Source: Marinobacter salinisoli
GTDB taxonomy: Bacteria > Pseudomonadota > Gammaproteobacteria > Pseudomonadales > Oleiphilaceae
Reading direction: 5' to 3'
Length of the DNA: 64,000 bases
Assembly: GCF_017301335.1 (NCBI RefSeq)
Contig: NZ_CP071247.1
Coordinates: 496,001 to 560,000 of the forward strand
Shown here: positions 54,840-62,978 of the stretch, piece by piece
Layout of the letters: each line of letters opens with the position of its first letter
Position numbering within the stretch: the first letter of the stretch is position 1
The notes under the pieces: model-generated
The model's database searches: none
What the model saw: only the letters and a program-made list of their open reading frames with translations
What the model was told of the DNA's origin: nothing
Position numbers and translations under genes: made by a program

Positions 54840-55940
54840 ATGTCGGTAGATGTACAGGAAATCGAATGCATGGAAGGCCGTCTTGGTCTGATTTCGCTGA
54901 ACGCACCCGAGACCCTGAATGCGCTCGACGAGGACACACTCACGGAATTCCAGGGCACACTGGACCGGTGGGCCGACGACGACGGTATCTGCCTCGTGGT
55001 TTTGCAGGGCCGGGGCGACCGGGGCTTCTGCGCCGGGGGCCACCTGCGGGATCTGCACGATTCTCTTACCCACGCCGCTGGCGATCAGGCCATTCGACAG
55101 TTCGCCCTGGAATACCGACTGGTTTACAGCCTGCACCGTTTCCCCAAGCCAGTCGTGGGCATGGCCCACGGCATCACCATGGGCGCCGGACTGGGACTGT
55201 TGTCGGCCTGCCGTTACCGCCTGGCGATGCCGGATGTCACGCTCGCCATGCCGGAAATATCCGTGGGCCTGTTCCCGGATGTCGGCGCCAGCTGGTTTCT
55301 GAATCGTCTGCCCGGCCGGATCGGTCTGTTCATGGGCCTGACCGGTGCCCGTCTGAATATTACCGATGCCATTCGCATCGGACTGATTGACATCGCCATG
55401 CAGCCGGACGACCGGGAGCCCCTGCTGGGCCAGTTGCAGGACCAGCGCTGGACCGGTGAAGCGGCCGCGGACGACAACCGCCTGTTCCGGATGCTGAACC
55501 AGATGCCCGCGACGGATTACCGGTCGCTGCCCAGGAGTCACCTGGAGCAGCACGAGAAAGACATCGCCCGCCTGAGCGCCGGCGATGAATTGCCCGCCGT
55601 GGTGGATCAGCTGCTGTCGGCAGAGATCGACAGCCCGTGGTGGAGCGACTGCATGCGCAGCCTCCGGGAAGGCTGCCCGGTGTCGGCCTGGCTGGTCTGG
55701 ACACAGCTGCAAAAGGCGCAGCAGATGTCGCTGAAAGATATCTTGCGAATGGAGTTGGGCATGGCCGCCGAGTGCGCCCGCCGAGGTGACCTGGCCGAGG
55801 GAATTCGCGCCCGGCTGATTGATCGTCAGGGCGCGCCGGCGTGGTCCTACAGCACAGTGGCCGAGGTGCCCGCCGACGTGATCGACGCCCACTTCCAGCG
55901 GGCGCTGGTCAACGGGCAGGATCCGATGCCGCTGGACTGA
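54840..55940 (+). CDS. 3-hydroxyisobutyryl-CoA hydrolase-like enoyl-CoA hydratase family protein
   Basis: 366 residues from the ATG at 54840, the length of HIBCH-type hydrolases rather than short enoyl-CoA hydratases (about 260). The crotonase oxyanion segment GDRGFCAGGHLRDL and the HGITMGAGLGLLSACRYRLA and MPEISVGLFPDVGASWFLNRLPG blocks are diagnostic, with the catalytic Glu in the latter. The family cleaves 3-hydroxyisobutyryl-CoA in valine breakdown. No other valine genes are adjacent, so the substrate stays tentative. Confidence 0.87.
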   Translation: MSVDVQEIECMEGRLGLISLNAPETLNALDEDTLTEFQGTLDRWADDDGICLVVLQGRGDRGFCAGGHLRDLHDSLTHAAGDQAIRQFALEYRLVYSLHRFPKPVVGMAHGITMGAGLGLLSACRYRLAMPDVTLAMPEISVGLFPDVGASWFLNRLPGRIGLFMGLTGARLNITDAIRIGLIDIAMQPDDREPLLGQLQDQRWTGEAAADDNRLFRMLNQMPATDYRSLPRSHLEQHEKDIARLSAGDELPAVVDQLLSAEIDSPWWSDCMRSLREGCPVSAWLVWTQLQKAQQMSLKDILRMELGMAAECARRGDLAEGIRARLIDRQGAPAWSYSTVAEVPADVIDAHFQRALVNGQDPMPLD

Positions 55941-55949
55941 AACCCCGGC

Positions 55950-56645
55950 TCAGAGCGCGGCACCGGCCTGAATCAGTAACATTTCCAGATCACGGTTGTT
56001 ATGGGCCCGGGCCACATCCAGTGCGGTGTGGCCACCTTCGGCCTCGTAGTTGACGTCAGCGCCGGCGGCCAGCAGCATCTCGGCAGTCAGCATGTCGCCA
56101 CTGCCGACAATCTTCATCAACAGAGATTCGCCACCCTGGCTGACGTTGACATTGGCACCCGCCGCCAACAGCAGCTTTACCACGGAGAGATTGCCGGCTT
56201 CCGCAGCCCGGATCACCGGTGTGGCACCCGTGGCCGACCGGGCATTCACATCCGCCCCGGCCGACAACAATAACCGTACCAGGCGCCGACTACCCTGCTC
56301 TGCGGCTACCATCAGCGGCGTTTCACCATCGGCTGACGCCAGGTCCGGCGCAGCACCCTCGGACAACAGATACAGCGCGACCCGATCCTGACCGGCTTCA
56401 ACGGCGGCCATCAGTGGTGAGCCGGACTCGGTGAGGGTATTGAGCGACGCGCCAGACTCCGCCAACGCCTGCACGTGCGCCAAATGCCCATCGGCTGCCG
56501 CCCGAATCATCGGCGTTGCCGATTCAGCCGCGATTTCCCGGGTCAGATTGGTTGGCGGTTGATTGGAAGCACAGCCGGTGAACAGGGGTGAAGATAGGAC
56601 GAAAGCGTACAACAGGTGCAGGGGGAAGCCGGATCCCTTGGCCAT
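55950..56645 (-). CDS. Ankyrin-repeat lipoprotein
   Basis: 231 residues. A lipoprotein signal ends in LFTG-C (Cys25), so it is attached to a membrane, most likely the outer one because Ala-Ser follows the Cys. About five ankyrin repeats fill the rest, each with a variant of TPLMVAAEQGSRRLVRLLLSAGADVN. Such proteins bind other proteins, for example catalases or toxin/effector partners in some bacteria, but the partner here is unknown. It converges with the HIBCH-like gene across nine bases. Confidence 0.85.
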   Translation of the reverse strand: MAKGSGFPLHLLYAFVLSSPLFTGCASNQPPTNLTREIAAESATPMIRAAADGHLAHVQALAESGASLNTLTESGSPLMAAVEAGQDRVALYLLSEGAAPDLASADGETPLMVAAEQGSRRLVRLLLSAGADVNARSATGATPVIRAAEAGNLSVVKLLLAAGANVNVSQGGESLLMKIVGSGDMLTAEMLLAAGADVNYEAEGGHTALDVARAHNNRDLEMLLIQAGAAL

Positions 56646-56715
56646 AACAGTCAGTCTCGATGGGGAATTCTGGATCTATTCTGCGGAGGGCATCGGAACA
56701 ATTAAATCGAGCCGG

Positions 56716-58869
56716 TCACAACTCCGGGCGCTGCTCCAATACCAGCCGGACCAGAGCCCGCAACCGGTTTTCGCCATCGCGCTGGCCGGTGCACAACCGA
56801 TCCCGTTGTAACTCCGCCCACGGGCGCTGGCGCAACACCGCCGCCACCCAGAGCGACAGGTCCGGCGGCCCAGCCAGCAACGCCATCACGCCGGGCTCCA
56901 GACTGAGTTTGCGCAGCACCGGCAGGGTCAGCACAAAGCCTCGATGGCCGTGGGCAAAGCTGGACAGATCGCGAGTATCGTCGGCCGAACACTGCGGAGT
57001 TGCCGGCAAATCGCCGGTCAGGGCGGCCAGCAGTTCCGGTTCGAGCTGTTGCCAGGCCAGCGGCACCAGGGTTAACCAGTGCTCGGCCAGCCTCTGGCGC
57101 AGTCGCGCCTGCAGCGACTGGCCAGCCGCCGAGCTGGCCCGCAGCATCTGCACCGGGTATTCACCGCTGCTGGCTTCCTGGGTCAGCCCCACGCGCACCA
57201 GCCGCATGCCACAGGACTGCCAGAAGGTCAGCAAATCGGCACTGCCACCGAAACTGGTGCCAAGAGAATCGAGCCCCGCCACGCCGACATGCTGTGCGGC
57301 CGCCTGCACCAGGCGCTGCCCCACCCCCTGGCGCCGGACCTGCTCCGACACCGCAATGCGAACCACCCGCAGACACTTCTGGCTGGCAGCTTCGGGAAAG
57401 CCACTGTGACTGGCCAGCGACTGCGCCAGCAGGTGCCCTCGGGGACGCCGCTTGCCGAGCGTCACCTGCTCCGCAAGATCAGCGGACAGGCCACCTTCAA
57501 CGGTTGCCCACAGGACGCCCACCGTCTTGCCAGCCTGGCTCGCCCGCCAGCTCACGGTGTCCGGGGCATCCATCCACTGACGCAAGTCGGCGGGTGTGGT
57601 GCGGTAATGGGCGTTGACCAGCAGACCGAAGGCCACGGCCAGTTCGGTTTCCTCGACGCTACCGGGCGACCAGCGTTCGATGACGACAGCAGACGCGCTG
57701 TCAGCCGCGCTCTGTGCTGGCCCGGTATCGGCCGCCAGCAGAAACAGCCTGGCAATCAGCGGCTCCAGGGGGTCCTGCGCTGACCACCTGACCGGGGCTT
57801 TCAAGGTAACGGATTGCCAGCGCGGGGTTTCCCGGTCCAGTACCTGCCGGAACCGGATCGCGAAGCCCCGGCCCGAGCCTTCGTAGCCATGCACCGTGGA
57901 GGAAAACACCACTCTGGGCCAGCCGAGCAGCACCTGTTTCAGCAAAGGGGCCGGTATGGCGGCGGCTTCATCCACCATGACCACCTCGGCCTCAGGTTTT
58001 TCGGCGAGCAATTGTCGTGTCGGCAGGAACCGGATCTGCGCGCCGGCGTGCGTGGTCAGCCCGTGGTCTGATGCCTCGAGCAATTCATCCGCCAGGGTCT
58101 CGCGGGCATGGTGCAGCAGGGTTGCAACATTGCCCGGATTCGGCGCGCAGACAAGCACACGTTGCCGACCCTGCAGCACCAGTCGGGCCGCCGCCATGCC
58201 CAATGCCGCCGACTTGCCCCGGCCTCGGTCTGCGGTCACCACCAGAGGCTTGCGCCGGCGCCCCAGACCACATTCAATCAAACGCTTCACCAGCGCCTGC
58301 TGATCCTCGGTGGTTTGCACCGCAAAGGGTGATTCCGGCTCAGCGAGCTCCGGCAACCGGAACTCGCTGGCGCGGCCGGCATCGACACGCAAAACCGCTG
58401 GGTCATCGGCCAGAATCCGCGCCATGCGCGCCGCGAATGGATGCCCGGAGCCTGATTCCAGGCCGGTGCGGGCGTAATCCGGATCGTTAAAATCGGGCCA
58501 TTGGGCCAGCGGCGGCATCAACCAGAAGAACAGGCCACCGGCACGCAAGGTACCGGACAACGCGGCGATCGCATCCGGCGGGTTGCCCTGCCAGCCGTCC
58601 CAGGCCACAACTGACAGCTCGCGCCCCAGCCATTCCTGCGCGCGGGCCGGCTCCAGTGCGGTCAGGTAATCGGCCGGGCAGTGTTGCGCCTGGCCAATCC
58701 ACACACCGGGCTGCCGGGGCAACAATGGCAGGGCGTCAGCCAGCCAGGCCAGCGCCTCGGCGCGATTGCCCTCGACCAACACCAGGCGCCGCTCGCCCCG
58801 CCGGCTCAGGCGATCCTGAAACGACGACCAGCGCTCGAGTGCCGGTGTTTCTTGATCGCCGTGCGGCAT
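56716..58869 (-). CDS. tmcA: tRNA(Met) cytidine acetyltransferase
   Basis: A 717-residue enzyme that makes N4-acetylcytidine at the wobble base of elongator tRNA-Met. The DUF1726 N-terminus is followed by a RecD-like helicase module with Walker A TADRGRGKSAALG and DEAAAIPAPLL. A GNAT acetyltransferase segment (VRRIAVSEQVRRQGVGQRLV-like) and the C-terminal tRNA-binding region complete the TmcA order. The ATG overlaps the stop codon of the DUF2237 gene by one base, so the pair is translationally coupled. Confidence 0.95.
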   Translation of the reverse strand: MPHGDQETPALERWSSFQDRLSRRGERRLVLVEGNRAEALAWLADALPLLPRQPGVWIGQAQHCPADYLTALEPARAQEWLGRELSVVAWDGWQGNPPDAIAALSGTLRAGGLFFWLMPPLAQWPDFNDPDYARTGLESGSGHPFAARMARILADDPAVLRVDAGRASEFRLPELAEPESPFAVQTTEDQQALVKRLIECGLGRRRKPLVVTADRGRGKSAALGMAAARLVLQGRQRVLVCAPNPGNVATLLHHARETLADELLEASDHGLTTHAGAQIRFLPTRQLLAEKPEAEVVMVDEAAAIPAPLLKQVLLGWPRVVFSSTVHGYEGSGRGFAIRFRQVLDRETPRWQSVTLKAPVRWSAQDPLEPLIARLFLLAADTGPAQSAADSASAVVIERWSPGSVEETELAVAFGLLVNAHYRTTPADLRQWMDAPDTVSWRASQAGKTVGVLWATVEGGLSADLAEQVTLGKRRPRGHLLAQSLASHSGFPEAASQKCLRVVRIAVSEQVRRQGVGQRLVQAAAQHVGVAGLDSLGTSFGGSADLLTFWQSCGMRLVRVGLTQEASSGEYPVQMLRASSAAGQSLQARLRQRLAEHWLTLVPLAWQQLEPELLAALTGDLPATPQCSADDTRDLSSFAHGHRGFVLTLPVLRKLSLEPGVMALLAGPPDLSLWVAAVLRQRPWAELQRDRLCTGQRDGENRLRALVRLVLEQRPEL

Positions 58870-59255
58870 TAACTCAGATCCACCGCGTGTCGTTTCAGGT
58901 CGGCCAGTTCACACATTTCCAGCGTCGCCTGATGGGTGGCCCGCAACCTTACCCGGGGTGCCACCCCGGCCTCGAACGCTTCCTGCCACCGGGCCGCGCA
59001 CAGGCACCAGCTATCACCCGGCTTCAACCCCGGAAACCCGTATTCCGGCCGGGGCGTGCTCAGGTCATTGCCACGGCCTTGGGAAAACTCAAGGAAGTCT
59101 TCAGTTACCACGGTACACACGGTATGAAAGCCGAGATCATCCGGGCCGGTGTTACAGCAGCCATCCCGGTAAAAACCGGTCACGGGGTCGTTGCCGCAAG
59201 TTTCCAGTGGCTCTCCCAGTACGTTCACGGATTCGGACATCTGCATCTTGCTCAT
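58869..59255 (-). CDS. DUF2237 family protein
   Basis: 128 residues with the DUF2237 pattern: NVLGEPLETCGNDPVTGFYRDGCCNTG near the N-terminus, GLHTVCTVVTEDFLEFSQ, GNDLSTPRPEYGFPGLKPGDSWCLCAARW, and VRLRATHQATLE. Five or so conserved Cys and His residues suggest metal binding or a disulfide. The function is unknown. It is coupled to tmcA. Confidence 0.88.
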   Translation of the reverse strand: MSKMQMSESVNVLGEPLETCGNDPVTGFYRDGCCNTGPDDLGFHTVCTVVTEDFLEFSQGRGNDLSTPRPEYGFPGLKPGDSWCLCAARWQEAFEAGVAPRVRLRATHQATLEMCELADLKRHAVDLS

Positions 59256-59383
59256 CCTTTTTTTGCTGACCAGGGACCGCCAACGCTATGGTCGGTGGCC
59301 TGCGCTGCCATGGGTTACTCTCAATCGGTGCAATTATGCGGGACAGGTATCCGCACTACCAGTTGGCCAGTACAATAGAGGCC

Positions 59384-61672
59384 ATGCCAACCGAATCCAG
59401 ATCCCCCACCCTGCCTGAGCTCCCCGACTTTCTCACCGACGAACAGCGCGCCATTATTACCGCGGGCTACGAGCATTCGGTGATCACCGCGGTGGCCGGC
59501 AGCGGCAAGACCTCCACCCTGGCCTGGCGGATCCGCTACCTGCTTGAGCAAGGGCACGATCCGGACCGCATGCTGGTTTTGATGTTCAACCGCAGTGCAA
59601 AAGAGGATTTTGGCCGCAAGCTGCAGCAGGTGTGCGATCGGCAAGGGCTGGCTCTGCCGGAGATCCGCACCTACCACGCCATGGGGCTGCGGCTGTACAA
59701 GCGTTTCGTGCGAGAAGGTTACCTGCCGGGTTTTTCAGACAAAATCCTGACCGAGCAGGAGATCAGCTATCAGGCGTGGCAGTTAACCCGGCGGCTGGCG
59801 CCGGAGGACCTTGCCGATGAGATCCGCCGCAACAAGAAGGACTTTGTGGAAACCGCCACCGGCTTTATCGATCTGGTGAAAACCACCCTGTCGCCGGCAG
59901 AAACGGTGTTCGAGGAACTGGGCTACGCCGACAAGCACCGGTACCTCATCGACCTGTTCCACAGCTTCGAGCAATGGCGCAAATCCGAATCCCGCATCAG
60001 CTACGCCGACATGCTGTACGAGCCGGTCATGGCCATTCACCAGAACCCGCCGTTGCAACGGCTGGTGAGCAACAAAATGGATCTGATCCTGGTGGACGAA
60101 TACCAGGACACCAACGAGATCCAGCATCTGTTACTGCGCTTTGTGGCCGGCGACCGGGCCCGTGTCACGGTGGTGGGCGATCCGGACCAGACCATCTACG
60201 AGTTCCGGGGCGCCAAGCCGGAGTTCATTCTGAAACGCTTCAGCGACGAGTTCGAAAGCCCGCTGGAACAAACCCTCAGTTACACCTTCCGTTACGGCCA
60301 TCGGGTGGCCCTGCTGGCTAATCACCTGATCTGCCATAACACCGGTCGCAGGGATGTGCTGTGCCATGCGCACCCCTCGACACCGGCGACCGGGATCGAA
60401 CTGCACCGGGCGGACAACGATGCCGACACCGTGATCCGGATTCTGCAGCAGGCCAATACCGACGGCATTGCCCTGACGGACACCGCCATTCTGTTCCGGG
60501 TCTGGAGCCAGAGCGTGCCCATCGAACTGAAACTGCTGGCCCGACAGATTCCCTACCGCATTGATGCCGGCAAAGGCGCGCTGTTCAGCCGGGAGGTTCA
60601 GGCCACGACCGCCCTGCTGCAGGTCGCCTCCGGACGCCTGGCCCGGATGCCCGATGAAGACCGCATGGAAGCCGCTCGGCAGTTACTGCGGTTTCCCCAT
60701 GTCGGCCTCAAGGAGCCGGAACTGGAACAACTGGCGCGATTCCTGTCCGGCTTCGCCGGCGGCTGGCACGAGCGGCTTCTGGCCATGGACTTCGATGCCC
60801 TGACACCGATGGCCGGGCGCAAGCTGCGCAAGCTGGGTGAGATCCTCGCGCGGTTGACCGAGTACCGGGGCCCGGTGTCTGGCCTGATTACCCTGTACGC
60901 CGAGCACACCGACCTGTACGAAGGCATCCGGAGCCTGGCGCTGACCCACGAAAGCGCCGATGAACGCATCGATACCGTGCATGGCTTCCGGGAATACCTC
61001 AAAGGCCTGGACGTGGACGTCAATGGTGCCCTCGACCACCTGAGGGCCCTCAAGCAGCAGGCGGGCGAGAAACGCGAAGCGGGCGTGTTGCTGTCCACCA
61101 TTCACCGAACCAAAGGGCTGGAGTGGCCGCAGGTGATCATCCCCGGCCTGCAGGAAAAGTACCTCCCCTACAGCCCGCGCGCTCAGGAGGATGCCCGTGC
61201 CTTCCTGGAAAGCGAACGCCGGCTGCTCTACGTCGCCATGACACGCTGCCGCCAGCAGCTGCACCTGATCAGCCGACCGGTGAGCCAGCAGCCCCATCTG
61301 GACGGTGACCAGGGCCCCAGCCGGTTTGTTCAGGAGTTCTGCTTTGACCTGGCGGCCGAACTGGGGCGCCAGCTGGACGATGGCGCCGGGCAGTCCGACG
61401 CCCCGCTCCAGTTGGCCGCACCAGTGACGCCGGTCAGTCTGCGCTACGCCGAGCGGGAAGGGGTAGCGCTCGAGGGCGTGACCGCCGTCAGCGCCGCTGA
61501 AAGCGCCGTTTTATGGCACCAGAAACGCCTGAACCATGCCGTTCTCGGCCCAGGCGAGGTTCTGAGTGAAGACGAAAGCGCGTTCGAAGTTCGATTCGAC
61601 TCCGGCGAAACCCTGAACTTCAGCAAAAAGAGCGCACATCTTTACTTCACCCTGCTGAATCCGCCGGGTTAA
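59384..61672 (+). CDS. Second UvrD/Rep-like superfamily 1 DNA helicase
   Basis: 762 residues from the ATG at 59384, with AGAGG before it. Walker A is AVAGSGKTSTL, motif II is VDEYQDTN, motif III is GDPDQTIYEFRGA, and the late YVAMTRCRQQL is motif VI. It is distinct from the uvrD at 44-46 kb: the middle is more divergent (2B domain), and the C-terminus has its own Tudor-like segment (LGPGEVLSEDESAFEVRFDSG). It may be an accessory helicase; the partner is unknown. A frame extending 32 codons upstream lacks family residues. Confidence 0.88.
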   Translation: MPTESRSPTLPELPDFLTDEQRAIITAGYEHSVITAVAGSGKTSTLAWRIRYLLEQGHDPDRMLVLMFNRSAKEDFGRKLQQVCDRQGLALPEIRTYHAMGLRLYKRFVREGYLPGFSDKILTEQEISYQAWQLTRRLAPEDLADEIRRNKKDFVETATGFIDLVKTTLSPAETVFEELGYADKHRYLIDLFHSFEQWRKSESRISYADMLYEPVMAIHQNPPLQRLVSNKMDLILVDEYQDTNEIQHLLLRFVAGDRARVTVVGDPDQTIYEFRGAKPEFILKRFSDEFESPLEQTLSYTFRYGHRVALLANHLICHNTGRRDVLCHAHPSTPATGIELHRADNDADTVIRILQQANTDGIALTDTAILFRVWSQSVPIELKLLARQIPYRIDAGKGALFSREVQATTALLQVASGRLARMPDEDRMEAARQLLRFPHVGLKEPELEQLARFLSGFAGGWHERLLAMDFDALTPMAGRKLRKLGEILARLTEYRGPVSGLITLYAEHTDLYEGIRSLALTHESADERIDTVHGFREYLKGLDVDVNGALDHLRALKQQAGEKREAGVLLSTIHRTKGLEWPQVIIPGLQEKYLPYSPRAQEDARAFLESERRLLYVAMTRCRQQLHLISRPVSQQPHLDGDQGPSRFVQEFCFDLAAELGRQLDDGAGQSDAPLQLAAPVTPVSLRYAEREGVALEGVTAVSAAESAVLWHQKRLNHAVLGPGEVLSEDESAFEVRFDSGETLNFSKKSAHLYFTLLNPPG

Positions 61673-61719
61673 CAGCAAACCCGTACAGGCACCGGACACC
61701 TCGCGGGAAACTTCGCTGC

Positions 61720-61745
61720 GAACTTTGTTTTTTCCGAACCTCTGA
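61720..61745 (+). promoter_or_regulatory. Sigma-E/AlgU-like promoter of the OmpA-type gene
   Basis: GAACTT (61720-61725), then 15 bases, then TCTGA (61741-61745). This fits the GAACTT-N15/17-TCnGA consensus of extracytoplasmic-stress sigma factors. The implied leader is about 70 bases. No good sigma-70 pair is obvious in the same gap. Confidence 0.6.
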
Positions 61746-61822
61746 CCTAGATTTCCGTAATACCGGCGTTCCAGCAGGTGCAGTCCCGCAGTCCCCTTAC
61801 GAAAAAGAACAGGAGGTATCGC

Positions 61823-62926
61823 ATGAACATCATGCGCTCATGTGCGGTGGCAGCCATCGCAATTGCTCTTGTGCCCGCGGCTTTGGCCGATGTTCGTCGG
61901 GACACCATCTACATCAACCCGTTTGCGGCCTACCAGTATTTTGACGACAAGCGGGATCTGAGCGAAAGCGACGTCTACGGCGTTGGCATTGAGTACCGCT
62001 TCACCGATCGCTGGGCTCTGGAGGGTGTGTATTCCCGCGGCGACATTGACCGCAAAAATGCGCCGGGCGATTCCGAGTTCGACGAACTCCGCCTCGACGC
62101 CACCTACTACTTCGCCGACCCGGAAGAAGCCTTCAACCCCTACCTGTCCTTCGGTGGTGGCCACGCGGATTTCGGCGATGACCCAACCGGCCCGCAAAGC
62201 CTGGGCAGCAATCACGACGAAACCCGGGTCAACATTGGTGGTGGTTTCCGATACAACCTGAGCGACATGATTTCGCTGCGCGCCGATCTGCGGGAATTCC
62301 ATGGCATCGACGACAGCACCTTCGATACCCAGGTCGCGCTGTCCTTCAGTCTGGCCTTCTTCCGTAACGTGGTCGAAGAGGTCGCGGACGGGGATCGGGA
62401 CGGCGTTCCTGACGACCGCGATGCCTGCCCCGATTCCACCCTGGCCGCCGAAGTGGACAGCCAGGGCTGTGAGTTCGACGGCGACAACGATGGCGTCGTC
62501 GATGGTGTGGATCAGTGCCCGAGCACCCTGCCGGGTGCCGAGGTGGATGAGCTGGGTTGTTCCGGCATTACCGAGACCATTGAAACCATCGAAGTGGACG
62601 TTCAGTTCGCCTTCGACAGCGACGAGATCGACAGCGTCTACGAGGACGACCTGGAGCGGGTCGCCGAGATTCTGCAGGAAAACCCGGAAACCTTCGTTGA
62701 GGTGGCCGGCCACACCGATGACAGCGGTGACCCTGCCTACAACCAGGATCTGTCCCAGCGTCGTGCAGAAGCGGTGGCTGAGCGCCTGATTGAAAATTCC
62801 GGCGTCGAGAAGTACCGGGTCAGTGCCACCGGCTACGGTGCTCAGCAACCGGTCGCACCGAACGACACCCCGGAAGGCCGCGCCGCCAACCGTCGGGTGG
62901 AAGCGCTGATTCAGCTGCGTCGCTAA
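61823..62926 (+). CDS. OmpA/OprF-like outer-membrane protein
   Basis: 367 residues from an ATG preceded by AGGAGG. A signal peptide ends near PAALA (about 22). An eight-strand barrel fills residues 25-190. A thrombospondin type 3-like calcium-binding linker follows, with two repeats (DGDRDGVPDDRDACPDS and DGDNDGVVDGVDQCPST). The C-terminal OmpA domain (FDSDEIDSVYEDDLERV, then the NRRVEALI end) binds peptidoglycan. Its order and size match OprF. It would stabilise the outer membrane. A terminator follows. Confidence 0.95.
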   Translation: MNIMRSCAVAAIAIALVPAALADVRRDTIYINPFAAYQYFDDKRDLSESDVYGVGIEYRFTDRWALEGVYSRGDIDRKNAPGDSEFDELRLDATYYFADPEEAFNPYLSFGGGHADFGDDPTGPQSLGSNHDETRVNIGGGFRYNLSDMISLRADLREFHGIDDSTFDTQVALSFSLAFFRNVVEEVADGDRDGVPDDRDACPDSTLAAEVDSQGCEFDGDNDGVVDGVDQCPSTLPGAEVDELGCSGITETIETIEVDVQFAFDSDEIDSVYEDDLERVAEILQENPETFVEVAGHTDDSGDPAYNQDLSQRRAEAVAERLIENSGVEKYRVSATGYGAQQPVAPNDTPEGRAANRRVEALIQLRR

Positions 62927-62945
62927 ACCGGCATCAGCCGACAAC

Positions 62946-62972
62946 AAAAAGGGCGTCCTTCGGGACGCCCTT
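62946..62972. terminator. Bidirectional rho-independent terminator
   Basis: GGGCGTCC (62951-62958) / GGACGCCC (62963-62970) with a TTCG tetraloop. The better T tract is on the minus strand (AAAAA on plus); the plus strand has TTAT. It lies between convergent genes. Confidence 0.85.
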
Positions 62973-62978
62973 ATCCGT

